Positions 25,724 through 33,888 are shown, counted from the first letter of the stretch. The stretch: 64,000 bases of DNA from Streptomyces sp. RKAG293 (GCF_023701745.1 NZ_JAJOZB010000001.1:3974501-4038500), one strand, 5' to 3'. The notes: a model not told the origin generated them from the sequence alone. Made by a program: numbers and translations.

Positions 25724-26317
25724 ATGAGCGACGACCACGGCACCAAGGCGGCGCTGCGCACCGAGTTGCTGCGCGTGCGGCGCGGACTGACGCCGCAGGA
25801 GCGTACGACGGCGGCCCGCTCGCTGGCCGACCGGGTGGCTGACCTGCCCGAGGTCCGGGCGGCGGGCACCGTCGCCGGCTATGTGTCGATGGGCACGGAG
25901 CCCGGCACCCGCGACCTGATCGACGCGCTGCGCGCCGCCGGCACCCGCGTACTGCTTCCCGTACTGATGGCCGATAACGACCTGGACTGGGCGGAGTACG
26001 AGGGATCGGGGGCGCTGGAGCGCACGGACCGGGGGCTGTTCGAGCCGACCGGCCCGCGCCTGGGACCCGACGCGGTGACGCGGGCCCGGGTGGTGCTGCT
26101 GCCGGGGCTCGCGGTGGACGGGCGCGGGCTGCGGCTGGGCCGCGGCGGTGGCTCGTACGACCGCGTGCTGGCGCGGCTGGAGCGGGCGGGCGGGCGGCCG
26201 TCCCTGATGGTGCTGCTGTACGCGAACGAGGTGGTCGCGCGGGTCCCGAGGGAACCGCACGACCACCCCGTGCACCTCGCGGTGACCCCCGGGGGGATCC
26301 ACCGCTTCACCCCCTGA
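25724..26317 (+). CDS. 5-formyltetrahydrofolate cyclo-ligase
   Basis: A 197-residue protein of the 5-FTHF cyclo-ligase (MTHFS) family: an N-terminal Lys/Arg-rich helix (KAALRTELLRVRRGL), a YVSMGTEPGTRDL motif, and the ATP/Mg-binding LPGLAVDGRGLRLGRGGGSYDR signature. It converts 5-formyl-THF to 5,10-methenyl-THF with ATP. ATG 25724 is preferred over GTG 25715. It is convergent with the penicillin-acylase-like gene; one hairpin covers both stop codons. Confidence 0.92.
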   Translation: MSDDHGTKAALRTELLRVRRGLTPQERTTAARSLADRVADLPEVRAAGTVAGYVSMGTEPGTRDLIDALRAAGTRVLLPVLMADNDLDWAEYEGSGALERTDRGLFEPTGPRLGPDAVTRARVVLLPGLAVDGRGLRLGRGGGSYDRVLARLERAGGRPSLMVLLYANEVVARVPREPHDHPVHLAVTPGGIHRFTP

Positions 26318-26325
26318 AAGGGGGT
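26309..26325. terminator. Compact hairpin spanning two convergent stop codons
   Basis: ACCCCCT-GAA-AGGGGGT is a perfect 7-bp stem with a 3-nt loop. It contains the TGA of the cyclo-ligase gene, and its last base is the first base of the convergent gene's stop. It may terminate both transcripts, with only 7 nt separating the two stop codons. Confidence 0.55.
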
Positions 26326-29027
26326 TACGGCGTCAGCGCCATCTTGTCGTCCGTCGCGCCGTCCACCTTGGGTCTGGAGAAGACCCACGGCAGGAGTTCG
26401 CCCTTCGCCCACAGCGCCGTCTGGTCGGAGTAGTGCGCGTTGTACGCGTGCCCCGAGGCGCCGGTGAGGTTGATCCAGCGGGACTTGTCGAAGTCGTCGA
26501 GGTTGACGATCATGCGCATCGACGGCACCCAGACGACGTCGTAGCCGCCGGCCGCGTTCCAGCCGGTCGCGTTGACGGCCGCCTCGCCGCCGCCGAGCTG
26601 CCACGGGCCGCGGTTGAGCAGCCACCTCACCACCGCGGGGCCGCCGGTGCCCAGGGTCTGGTTCTTGAGCTCCAGCTTGTGCAGCCGGCCCCAGCTCCAG
26701 GTGTCGATGTCCTTGCCGAGCTTGGCGGTCAGCTCGTACCGCGCGTCCTGCATCGCCTGCCGGAGCAGCTGGTCGCGCGTGGTGTGCGCGGACGGCGCGG
26801 AGGTCTTGTCGAAGAACGCGGTCGGCGACATCGTCCACCAGGCGTTCGTCTCGTCCGGAAGGATCTTGCGGACCACCTCGAACCAGCGGTCGCCGCCGTC
26901 CGGCTGCGCCTGGTCGGCGGCGCGCTCACCGCACTCGTTGACCGTCTCGCTCTTGCCGTTGAGGTCGTCGACCGGGCCCGACTGGTCGACGGCCGGGACG
27001 CGCAGGCACTGGTCCTCGGGGCGCAGCTCCTTGGGCAGCTTGTTGCCGAAGGCGAGCTTGAGGGTGTTGCGCCAGACGGCGTTGAAGTAGGCGGCCGCCG
27101 CGGAGTCGGCGTCCTGGTTGAAGTCCCAGCCCTCCAGCAGCTGCTGGGCGTCGCGGACGTAGGAGTCCTTGACGTCGACCTTGAGCAGATACGGCACCAG
27201 CAGCTTCGCGATCTCGCTGCTGCTGTCGGACTGCATGGACTGCATGTCGTCCATGGAGACCTTGCCGCCGTCCTTGATCTTGGACGCGATGAGGTCGTTG
27301 ATGCGCTGGCTGCGGGCGCCGTAGCCCCAGTCCTTGGTCAGCATGGGGCCGTACTTGTCCTCGTCGATCACGGCCTGGTTGGCGGTGACGATGTAGCCGC
27401 GCTTGGGGTTGTACTCCCACGGCATGGACTTGAACGGGATGTAGTCGCTCCAGCGGTAGCGCGAGTCCCAGCCGGGCGCCGGGTAGCGGCCGTCGCCCTT
27501 GGTGCGGACCGGGATCTGGCCGGGCGCCTGGTAGCCGATGTTGCCCTGTTTGTCGGCATAGATCAGGTTCTGCGACGGGACCGCGAAGTCGGCCGCCGCG
27601 GCGCGGAACTGGGTGAAGTCCTGCGCCCTGTTGATCTCGAAGACCGCGTCCATGCTCTTGCCGGGGTCCAGCGCCGTCCACCGCAGGGCGACCGCGTAAC
27701 CGCCGCTGCGGTCCGGGGCGGCGTCCTGGACGGGTGCGGTCTCACCGACCCTGAGCAGTTCGTCGGCGCGGTCGGAGATCACCGGACCGTTGTTGGTGCT
27801 GCGCACGACGATCTCGCGGTCGCCGCCGCCCGCGACCTTGATGGTCTCCTTGCGCGTGGCGAACGGCACCTGCCTGCCGTCGTAGAGGTAGCTGCCCGCG
27901 GTGACCTTCTCCAGGTAGAGGTCGGTCACATCGGCGCCGAGGTTGGTCATCCCCCAGGCGATGTTCTGGTTGTGGCCGATGACGACACCGGGCATTCCGG
28001 AGAACGTGTAGCCGGCCACGTCGAACGGGCAGGCCGTGCCGACGCTGCGGCAGTGCAGCCCCATCTGGTACCAGAGGGACGGCATCTGCGGTGCCAGGTG
28101 CGGGTCGTTGGCCAGCATCGGCTTGCCGGTGGTCGTGTACGTGCCGGAGACGACCCAGGAGTTGGAGCCGATGCCGTTGCCGGACGGGCCGAGCAGGTTG
28201 GGCATCTGGTCGATGATCTCGGAGAGCCCGGAGAGCTGGCTGTTCAGGGCGCTGGCGGCGATCGGGGTGCCCCCGGCGCCGGCCGGCGTGTACTTCTTGG
28301 TGATCGGGTCGAGCTTGCCGCCGTCGACGATCGGCTGGTGCCGCTGGTACGGGTAGCCCGGGTAGAGCTGCTCGATCTGGCTGCTGTCGAGCCGGCTCGT
28401 CATCAGCGCCCGGTCGATCTCCTCCTGCATGTTGCCGCGCAGGTCCCACGCCATGGCCTTGAGCCAGGCGACGGAGTCGACCGGGGTCCACTGCTCGGGC
28501 TTGTAGTCGTTGGAGAACGACAGGGCCGCGTACTCGACGGACAGGCTCGCACCGCTGTGGTCCTTCAGATAGGCGTTGACGCCGTCCGAATAGGCCTGCA
28601 GGTACTTCTTGGTGGTCGCGTCGAGCTTGGTGTCGTACTCCTTCTGCGCGATGTCGCGCCAGCCGAGAGTGCGCAGGAACGCGTCGGTCTCGACCTGTCC
28701 CGAGCCGAACATCTCCGACAGCCGGCCCGAGGTGAGGTGGCGTCGGACGTCCATCTCGTAGAACCGGTCCTGCGCCTGGACGAAGCCCTGGGCCCGGAAC
28801 AGGTCCTCGGAGGTGTCCGCGTAGATCTGCGGGATGCCGTTGCCGTCACGCTCCACGTCGACCGGCGAGGTCAGGCCTTTGAGTTTCAGCGATCCGGTGG
28901 TCTCGGGGAACGAGGCGCGCACGGTGCTGACGCTCCAGTACGACCCGTATCCGATGCCCCCCACCAGCAGGACCACGAACGCGATCACAAAGAGGCGAAG
29001 GCGGCGGGACTTCTTCTTGGCGGGCAT
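26325..29027 (-). CDS. Penicillin acylase family Ntn-hydrolase, membrane anchored
   Basis: A 900-residue protein of the penicillin G/AHL acylase family. An N-terminal basic region plus membrane segment (about residues 10-28) anchors or exports it. The small chain runs to about residue 287, then GSNSW holds the expected autocatalytic nucleophile Ser288, which becomes the N terminus of the large chain. Conserved VDVERDGNGIPQI and ANDPHLAPQMPSLWYQ segments fit the family. It probably hydrolyses amides such as acyl-homoserine lactones or lipopeptides outside the cell; substrate unknown. ATG 29027 follows AGGACAGAG; the frame is open further upstream but without support. Confidence 0.92.
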   Translation of the reverse strand: MPAKKKSRRLRLFVIAFVVLLVGGIGYGSYWSVSTVRASFPETTGSLKLKGLTSPVDVERDGNGIPQIYADTSEDLFRAQGFVQAQDRFYEMDVRRHLTSGRLSEMFGSGQVETDAFLRTLGWRDIAQKEYDTKLDATTKKYLQAYSDGVNAYLKDHSGASLSVEYAALSFSNDYKPEQWTPVDSVAWLKAMAWDLRGNMQEEIDRALMTSRLDSSQIEQLYPGYPYQRHQPIVDGGKLDPITKKYTPAGAGGTPIAASALNSQLSGLSEIIDQMPNLLGPSGNGIGSNSWVVSGTYTTTGKPMLANDPHLAPQMPSLWYQMGLHCRSVGTACPFDVAGYTFSGMPGVVIGHNQNIAWGMTNLGADVTDLYLEKVTAGSYLYDGRQVPFATRKETIKVAGGGDREIVVRSTNNGPVISDRADELLRVGETAPVQDAAPDRSGGYAVALRWTALDPGKSMDAVFEINRAQDFTQFRAAAADFAVPSQNLIYADKQGNIGYQAPGQIPVRTKGDGRYPAPGWDSRYRWSDYIPFKSMPWEYNPKRGYIVTANQAVIDEDKYGPMLTKDWGYGARSQRINDLIASKIKDGGKVSMDDMQSMQSDSSSEIAKLLVPYLLKVDVKDSYVRDAQQLLEGWDFNQDADSAAAAYFNAVWRNTLKLAFGNKLPKELRPEDQCLRVPAVDQSGPVDDLNGKSETVNECGERAADQAQPDGGDRWFEVVRKILPDETNAWWTMSPTAFFDKTSAPSAHTTRDQLLRQAMQDARYELTAKLGKDIDTWSWGRLHKLELKNQTLGTGGPAVVRWLLNRGPWQLGGGEAAVNATGWNAAGGYDVVWVPSMRMIVNLDDFDKSRWINLTGASGHAYNAHYSDQTALWAKGELLPWVFSRPKVDGATDDKMALTP

Positions 29028-29212
29028 CTCTGTCCTTCGAGGGGCAGGGTGGACCGGGTGCTCTTGGTGCTGGATTGGTGCTGGAGCAACCATAGGCGCA
29101 GCGCTCGGGGCACCCCTACGCGGAGTCATCGTTGACCGCGGAAGTTCAAGTACCGGTAAAATGTTAGGCAAGGCAATGAACTTCTCCCTGGCCTTCGAGG
29201 AAGGACCGCGCC

Positions 29213-30700
29213 CTGACTGTCCACCGTCTCAATGAACTCCTGTTGATCGGCGCCCTCGTGCTGCTCATCGCGGTGGTCGCCGTGCGACTGGCGTCGCGCA
29301 GCGGCTTGCCCACTCTGCTCATCTACCTCGGCATCGGCGTCGCGATCGGCCAGGACGGCCCGTTCGGCTTTACCTTCGACGACGTCCAACTGACCCAGGT
29401 CCTGGGATATGCGGCACTTGTGGTGATTCTTGCCGAAGGCGGACTCGGCACGAAGTGGCAGGAGATCAAACCGGTGGTGCCCGCCGCCGCGGTGCTCTCG
29501 ACGTTCGGCCTCATGCTGAGCGTCTTCATCACGGCGGGCGCGGCCCACTATCTGGTGGGGCTGGACTGGCGGCAGGCGCTCATCATCGGAGCGGTGGTGT
29601 CGTCCACGGACGCGGCGGCGGTCTTCTCGGTACTGCGCAACGTGCCGCTGCCGAAACGAATCACCGGAGTGCTCGAAGCGGAATCCGGCTTCAACGACGC
29701 CCCGGTCGTCATCCTCGTGGTCGCCTTCTCCACGGCGGGACCCGTCGACCACTGGTACGTGCTCGTCGCGGAGATCGCCATGGAGCTGGCGATCGGCGCC
29801 GCGATCGGACTGGCGGTCGGCTGGCTCGGCGCCTACGCGCTGCGGCACATCGCCCTGCCCGCCTCCGGCCTCTACCCGATCGCGGTGATGGCCATCGCGG
29901 TCTTCGCCTACGCCGCCGGCGCGACGGCGCACGGTTCCGGATTCCTCGCCGTCTACATCGCCTCCCTGATACTGGGCAACGCGAAACTGCCGCACCGGCC
30001 GGCCACCCGGGGCTTCGCCGAAGGGCTCGGCTGGATCGCGCAGATCGGCCTCTTCGTCCTGCTCGGACTGCTCGTCACCCCGCACGAACTCGGCGACGAC
30101 ATCCTGCCCGCACTGGTCATCGGCCTGATCCTGACCGCGGTGGCCAGACCGCTGTCGGTCACCGCGAGCCTGGCGCCGTTCCGCATCCCCTGGCGGGAGC
30201 AGGCGTTGATGTCCTGGGCCGGGCTGCGCGGCGCCGTGCCCATCGTGCTGGCCACCATCCCGATGGTCGCGGGTGTGCCCAACAGCCGCCGGATATTCAA
30301 CATCGTCTTCATCCTGGTGATCGTCTACACCCTGGTGCAGGGCCCGACGCTGCCGTGGCTGGCCCGGCGGCTGCGCCTCGGCGTCCGCGACGGTGCGGCC
30401 GATCTCGGCATCGAGTCGGCGCCGCTGGAACGGCTGCGCGGCCATCTGCTCTCGGTGTCCATCCCCGAGGAGTCCCGGATGCACGGCGTCGAGGTCAGCG
30501 AGCTGCGGCTGCCTGCCGGGGCGGCCGTCACCCTCGTCGTACGGGACGGGGCCAGCTTCGTACCGCTGCCGAACACGGTGCTGCGGCGCGGCGACGAACT
30601 GCTGGTCGTCGCCACCGACCCGGTGCGGGACGCGGCGGAGCGGCGGCTGCGCGCGATCGGGAAGGGCGGCAAGCTCGCGAACTGGCTGGGTGAGGGGTAG
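29213..30700 (+). CDS. Potassium/proton antiporter (CPA family) with TrkA-C domain, probable CTG start
   Basis: A 495-residue cation:proton antiporter. About 12 membrane helices fill residues 10-390, including VVSSTDAAAVFSVLR and ESGFNDAPVVIL, the ion-binding helices with the N-D motif. Residues ~405-480 form a TrkA-C (RCK_C) domain (RLPAGAAVTLVVRDG). It exports K+ or Na+ in exchange for H+. The best start is CTG 29213: family proteins begin TVHxLN-x-LLL, the only ribosome-binding site (GAGGAAGGA) lies 7 nt before it, and no ATG or GTG occurs in frame nearby. TTG 29243 would cut off ten conserved residues. Confidence 0.9.
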   Translation: MTVHRLNELLLIGALVLLIAVVAVRLASRSGLPTLLIYLGIGVAIGQDGPFGFTFDDVQLTQVLGYAALVVILAEGGLGTKWQEIKPVVPAAAVLSTFGLMLSVFITAGAAHYLVGLDWRQALIIGAVVSSTDAAAVFSVLRNVPLPKRITGVLEAESGFNDAPVVILVVAFSTAGPVDHWYVLVAEIAMELAIGAAIGLAVGWLGAYALRHIALPASGLYPIAVMAIAVFAYAAGATAHGSGFLAVYIASLILGNAKLPHRPATRGFAEGLGWIAQIGLFVLLGLLVTPHELGDDILPALVIGLILTAVARPLSVTASLAPFRIPWREQALMSWAGLRGAVPIVLATIPMVAGVPNSRRIFNIVFILVIVYTLVQGPTLPWLARRLRLGVRDGAADLGIESAPLERLRGHLLSVSIPEESRMHGVEVSELRLPAGAAVTLVVRDGASFVPLPNTVLRRGDELLVVATDPVRDAAERRLRAIGKGGKLANWLGEG

Positions 30701-30767
30701 CGAGGGAGCCGGGGTGAGCGAGGGGGCCAGAGTGAACGAGGGGGCCGGGGTGAGCGAGGTCTCAGGG
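30696..30767. repeat. 18-bp tandem repeat, about 4 units, at antiporter 3' end
   Basis: Units of about GTGAGCGAGGGGGCCGGG run from inside the stop region of the antiporter gene (the first, divergent unit includes the TAG) to 30767. Units two and three are nearly identical; unit four is eroded after GTGAGCGAGG. The period is a multiple of three. Confidence 0.8.
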
Positions 30768-30793
30768 GGAATCGGGTGACACTCGGAGCGAAT

Positions 30794-30806
30794 GGCACTG
30801 AGTGCC
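30794..30806. promoter_or_regulatory. GGCACT-G-AGTGCC palindrome upstream of MFS gene
   Basis: A perfect 6-1-6 palindrome lies about 175 nt upstream of the MFS gene start, in the only promoter region available to it. It is a candidate operator; no regulator gene is adjacent. Confidence 0.3.
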
Positions 30807-30979
30807 GCTAAGCTGGGCCGGTACGTCTTGACCACGTACGTGTTGAGTACACAGACCTCTGTCTGACGCAGAGCTGGCGCGACGGGACGACCACAGTCGT
30901 CACGTGTCTTGCGCGAGCGGACAGTTCTCGGCGCCATCCGTGACGGATGCCGCTACCAGACAGCACAAAGGACCAAGCC

Positions 30980-32275
30980 GTGGCATCCACGGTGAACCAG
31001 CCGGACAGCCCCGCCACCAAGCGGCCCGGTTACGGACAACTCCTGCGCACACCCCGCGCCTGGACGTTCCTGCTGCCCGGGTTCGCGGCCCGGCAGCCCT
31101 TCGCGATGCTCACCATCGGCATCGTGCTGCTCGTCCAGAACACCACCGGCTCGTACGGCACGGCCGGTGCCGTGGCCGCGGTGACCGGTGTCTCCATGGC
31201 GATCTTCGCCCCGCAGAACGGCAAGCTCGCCGACCGTTTCGGACAGAGCGCCGTCCTGCTGCCGGGTGTCTTCGTGCACACGGCCTCCGTCGTCCTGCTG
31301 ACCGTGCTGGCCCTGTCGCACGCCCCCATGTGGGCGCTGTTCGCGGCCGCCGTGCCGGCCGGCGCCTCGGTGCCGCAGATCGGCCCCATGGTGCGGGCGC
31401 GCTGGGCGGCCAAGCTGGACGGCTCGCCTCTGATGTCGACCGCCGCGGCCTTCGAGTCCGTGACGGACGAGTTCACCTTCGTCATCGGCCCGGTGCTGGC
31501 CACCGCGCTGTGCACGGGAGTGCACCCGGCGGCCGGCCTGATCGCCGAGGCCACCCTCACCCTGGTCGGCGGGCTGTTCTTCGCCGCCCAGCGCAGCACC
31601 GCCCCGGCACCCAGCAGGACCGTCGACGGCGTCCGTGCTAAGCAGACCTCGGCGCTGACCATCCCGGGCGTCAGGGCGCTGGCCGTGGCCTTCCTCGGCA
31701 TCGGCGCGGTCTTCGGCGGCATGCAGGTCGGCCTGACGTCCTTCACCGAGGAGATCGGCCGCCAGGGCATCGCGGGACTGCTGTACGGCACCTTCGCGGC
31801 GGGCAACATGCTGGCCGGAGTCGTCTGCGGTGCCATCGCCTGGCGCCGCAGCCCGCAGGGCCGGCTGCTGATCGCGTACGCGGCGCTGGCGCTGGCCTGT
31901 TCCGCGCTGTGGGCCGTGCACTCGGTGCCGCTGCTCGGCGCGCTCGGCCTGCTCATCGGGCTGTGCATCGCCCCCGCCCTGATCACCGGCTACACCCTGG
32001 TCGAATCCCTGGTGCCGGCCACCTCCCGCACCGAGGCCTTCACCTGGCTGACCGGCTCGGTCGCGCTCGGCCAGGCCATCGCGGTCACGGCCGCGGGCCA
32101 GCTGGCCGACCGGGTCAGCGCGAGCGCCGCCTTCGTGGTGCCGCTGGCCGGTACGGCGCTGGCACTGGCCACCCTCGTGGCGCTGCGCAAGCGGCTCAAA
32201 CCACGCTCCGAGGGACGGATCGTCCAGGCTTCGACACGTGGGATGAGTCACCGCGTGCCGGTCACGGTGGACTGA
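30980..32275 (+). CDS. MFS transporter, 12-helix
   Basis: A 431-residue major facilitator protein with about 12 membrane helices and a GKLADRFGQSAV loop motif between helices 2 and 3. There is no long central loop. It resembles actinobacterial exporters of unknown substrate. The GTG at 30980 follows AAAGGA 7-8 nt upstream. The upstream gap of 279 nt holds an 18-bp repeat and a small palindrome. It is a single gene, followed by the Ruc-like gene 66 nt later, which has its own promoter. Confidence 0.88.
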   Translation: MASTVNQPDSPATKRPGYGQLLRTPRAWTFLLPGFAARQPFAMLTIGIVLLVQNTTGSYGTAGAVAAVTGVSMAIFAPQNGKLADRFGQSAVLLPGVFVHTASVVLLTVLALSHAPMWALFAAAVPAGASVPQIGPMVRARWAAKLDGSPLMSTAAAFESVTDEFTFVIGPVLATALCTGVHPAAGLIAEATLTLVGGLFFAAQRSTAPAPSRTVDGVRAKQTSALTIPGVRALAVAFLGIGAVFGGMQVGLTSFTEEIGRQGIAGLLYGTFAAGNMLAGVVCGAIAWRRSPQGRLLIAYAALALACSALWAVHSVPLLGALGLLIGLCIAPALITGYTLVESLVPATSRTEAFTWLTGSVALGQAIAVTAAGQLADRVSASAAFVVPLAGTALALATLVALRKRLKPRSEGRIVQASTRGMSHRVPVTVD

Positions 32276-32281
32276 CGCGGC

Positions 32282-32307
32282 GGAATGCTGCACTATTGAA
32301 TGTCGTT
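32282..32307 (+). promoter_or_regulatory. SigR-type promoter of the Ruc-like gene
   Basis: GGAAT (32282-32286), exactly 18 nt, then GTT (32305-32307): this is the Streptomyces SigR (thiol-oxidative stress) consensus GGAAT-N18-GTT. Its -10 element overlaps the left arm of a CIRCE operator, so HrcA binding would cover the transcription start. Confidence 0.7.
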
Positions 32308-32332
32308 AGCACTCATCGAGTGAGAGTGCCAG
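32306..32332. promoter_or_regulatory. CIRCE element (HrcA operator)
   Basis: TTAGCACTC - 9 nt - GAGTGCCAG, against the consensus TTAGCACTC-N9-GAGTGCTAA: left arm 9/9, right arm 7/9, spacer exact. It lies directly before the ribosome-binding site of the zinc-ribbon gene. HrcA represses chaperone genes through this site and releases it on heat stress. Confidence 0.88.
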
Positions 32333-32341
32333 GAGGATCAA

Positions 32342-32656
32342 GTGCCGACGTACCAGTACCAGTGCACCGAGTGCGGCGAGGGCCTCGAGGCGGTGCAGAA
32401 GTTCAGCGATGACGCTCTGACCGTTTGCCCGACCTGCAGCGGACGCCTGCGCAAGATCTTCTCGGCGGTCGGGGTCGTGTTCAAGGGTTCCGGTTTCTAC
32501 CGGACCGACAGCCGTGGCTCGTCCTCGGCGAGCACCCCCGCGGCCAAGAGCAGCTCGGATGCGAAGCCTTCGACGACGTCCGCGCCGTCCTCGGCATCGT
32601 CCGGCAGCTCCTCATCCGGTTCGAGCAGCTCTTCCAGCGGGTCTTCCGCAGCCTGA
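32342..32656 (+). CDS. FmdB-type zinc-ribbon protein, likely Ruc redox-regulated chaperone
   Basis: A 104-residue protein. Residues 1-45 form a zinc ribbon with C8-x2-C11 and C29-x2-C32 (QCTEC, CPTCSGRLRKIF), followed by VGVVFKGSGFYRTDSR and a long disordered Ser/Ala tail. This matches the FmdB family and, in particular, Mycobacterium tuberculosis Rv0991c (Ruc), a chaperone activated by oxidation of its zinc cysteines and controlled by HrcA. Here too a CIRCE element lies directly upstream, plus a SigR promoter. The GTG at 32342 follows AGGAGG. A strong terminator follows, so it is a single-gene unit. Confidence 0.88.
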   Translation: MPTYQYQCTECGEGLEAVQKFSDDALTVCPTCSGRLRKIFSAVGVVFKGSGFYRTDSRGSSSASTPAAKSSSDAKPSTTSAPSSASSGSSSSGSSSSSSGSSAA

Positions 32657-32721
32657 TCGCTGTGCACGTGTGAGCCCGCGAGCGAGTCGCAAGGCGGTCG
32701 CAAGGCTTACGCGTCGATGAC

Positions 32722-32750
32722 GGACCCCGCCGATCCAGTCGGCGGGGTCC
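32722..32750. terminator. Hairpin terminator after the Ruc-like gene
   Basis: A perfect 12-bp stem (GGACCCCGCCGA / TCGGCGGGGTCC) with a TCCAG loop, 66 nt after the stop codon, followed by a T/C-rich tract. Confidence 0.85.
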
Positions 32751-32783
32751 TCGTCGTATCCGGCCGCCGTTAGGGTGATCCGC

Positions 32784-33632
32784 ATGGTGGAGATGAGCGG
32801 TGCGCGAGCCGATATCGGCGTCATTGGCGGGTCCGGTTTCTACTCGTTCCTCGAGGATGTGACCGAGATCACGGTCGAGACCCCCTACGGTCCGCCGAGC
32901 GACTCGCTCTTCCTCGGCGAGGTCGCCGGCCGGCGGGTGGCGTTCCTGCCACGGCACGGCCGCAAGCACCACTTGCCGCCGCACAAAATCAACTACCGGG
33001 CCAACCTGTGGGCGCTGCGCTCGGTCGGCGCGCGCCAGGTGCTCGGTCCGTGCGCGGTGGGCGGCCTGCGCGCGGAGTTCGGCCCCGGCACCCTGCTGGT
33101 CCCCGACCAGCTCGTGGACCGCACGAAGTCGCGCGTCCAGACGTACTTCGACGGTGAGGTGCTGCCGGACGGCGGGCAGCCGAACGTCGTGCACGTCTCG
33201 CTGGCCGACCCGTACTGCCCGGTGGGCCGCCGGGTCGCGGTGGACACCGCGCGGGCGGGCGGCTGGGACGCGGTGGACGGCGGGACGCTCGTCGTCGTCG
33301 AGGGGCCCCGGTTCTCGACCCGGGCCGAGTCCCGGTGGCATGCGGCGCAGGGCTGGTCGGTGGTCGGCATGACGGGGCACCCCGAGGCGATCCTCGCGCG
33401 GGAACTCGGGCTCTGCTACACGTCCCTGACGCTGGTGACGGACCTGGACGCGGGCGCCGAGACGGGCGAGGGGGTCTCCCACGAGGAGGTCCTGGAGGTC
33501 TTCGCGGCGAACGTCGGCCGGATGCGGACCGTGCTGTTCGACGTGGTCGGCGGGCTGCCGCCGATCGCGGAGCGGAACTGCCTGTGCGTGGACCCGTGGG
33601 GCGGGCAGGACCCGGGGATCACGCTGCCGTAG
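32784..33632 (+). CDS. mtnP: S-methyl-5'-thioadenosine phosphorylase
   Basis: A 282-residue purine phosphorylase of the MTAP/PNP class: IGVIGGSGFYSFL, PRHGRKHHLPPHKINYRAN (phosphate binding), VVEGPRFSTRAES and MTGHPEAILARELGLCY. It splits methylthioadenosine into adenine and methylthioribose-1-phosphate for methionine salvage. ATG 32784 is chosen among three in-frame starts (32775 GTG, 32784, 32793), as it has AGGG at a suitable distance. A 16-bp tandem repeat begins 6 nt past its stop. Confidence 0.9.
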   Translation: MVEMSGARADIGVIGGSGFYSFLEDVTEITVETPYGPPSDSLFLGEVAGRRVAFLPRHGRKHHLPPHKINYRANLWALRSVGARQVLGPCAVGGLRAEFGPGTLLVPDQLVDRTKSRVQTYFDGEVLPDGGQPNVVHVSLADPYCPVGRRVAVDTARAGGWDAVDGGTLVVVEGPRFSTRAESRWHAAQGWSVVGMTGHPEAILARELGLCYTSLTLVTDLDAGAETGEGVSHEEVLEVFAANVGRMRTVLFDVVGGLPPIAERNCLCVDPWGGQDPGITLP

Positions 33633-33638
33633 GGCAGT

Positions 33639-33750
33639 GGGTTCGGGGGTCTGTGGGCTCGCGGATCTGAGGGTTCGGAGGTTCGGGGGTTCGCGGATCT
33701 GTGGGTTCGCGGATCTGTGGGCTCGCGGATCTGTGGGCTCGCGGGTCCGC
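33639..33750. repeat. 16-bp tandem repeat, 7 units, after mtnP
   Basis: Units of GGG(C/T)TCGCGGATCTGT with a 16-bp period; the first and third units are degenerate, the middle ones nearly identical. The array starts 6 nt after the mtnP stop. The period is not a multiple of three, and the array lies outside any supported gene. Confidence 0.9.
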
Positions 33751-33784
33751 GGGTTCGGTGTTTTCACTCGCGCGGGTGACGGAG

Positions 33785-33811
33785 TTTTCCACAACCGGTG
33801 AGTAATCCACA
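33785..33811 (+). promoter_or_regulatory. Two DnaA-box-like sites
   Basis: TTTTCCACA (33785-33793) and TAATCCACA (33803-33811) resemble DnaA boxes (TTGTCCACA in Streptomyces) in the same orientation, starts 18 bp apart. They sit between the 16-bp array and the RcpC-like gene. Two sites are too few for an origin; a regulatory role or chance is more likely. Confidence 0.25.
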
Positions 33812-33848
33812 GGCCCGAGGGGGCCGTCGGCGGAGTGCGGGATCGTAG

Positions 33849-33869
33849 GGATCTCAGTCGCAGAGATCC
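33849..33869. promoter_or_regulatory. GGATCTC / GAGATCC inverted repeat before the RcpC-like gene
   Basis: A 7-7-7 dyad (GGATCTC-AGTCGCA-GAGATCC) lies 20-40 nt ahead of the GTG at 33889. If an earlier GTG at 33835 were the true start, this would be coding, but its base composition looks non-coding. Confidence 0.35.
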
Positions 33870-33888
33870 TTACGAGGCGGTGGTCGCC

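Noticed and set aside
24734..26302. Long N-terminal extension of GalU
   Set aside because: The open frame continues antisense through the cyclo-ligase gene, but GalU homology begins at TKAVIPAAG, right after the start chosen at 25642.
26433..29135. 900-codon plus-strand frame opposite the penicillin-acylase-like gene
   Set aside because: Antisense shadow: it covers nearly exactly the real gene and has Val/Arg/Asp repetitive composition.
33785..33811. Replication origin
   Set aside because: Only two DnaA-like sites, no dnaA or dnaN nearby, and no AT-rich unwinding region.
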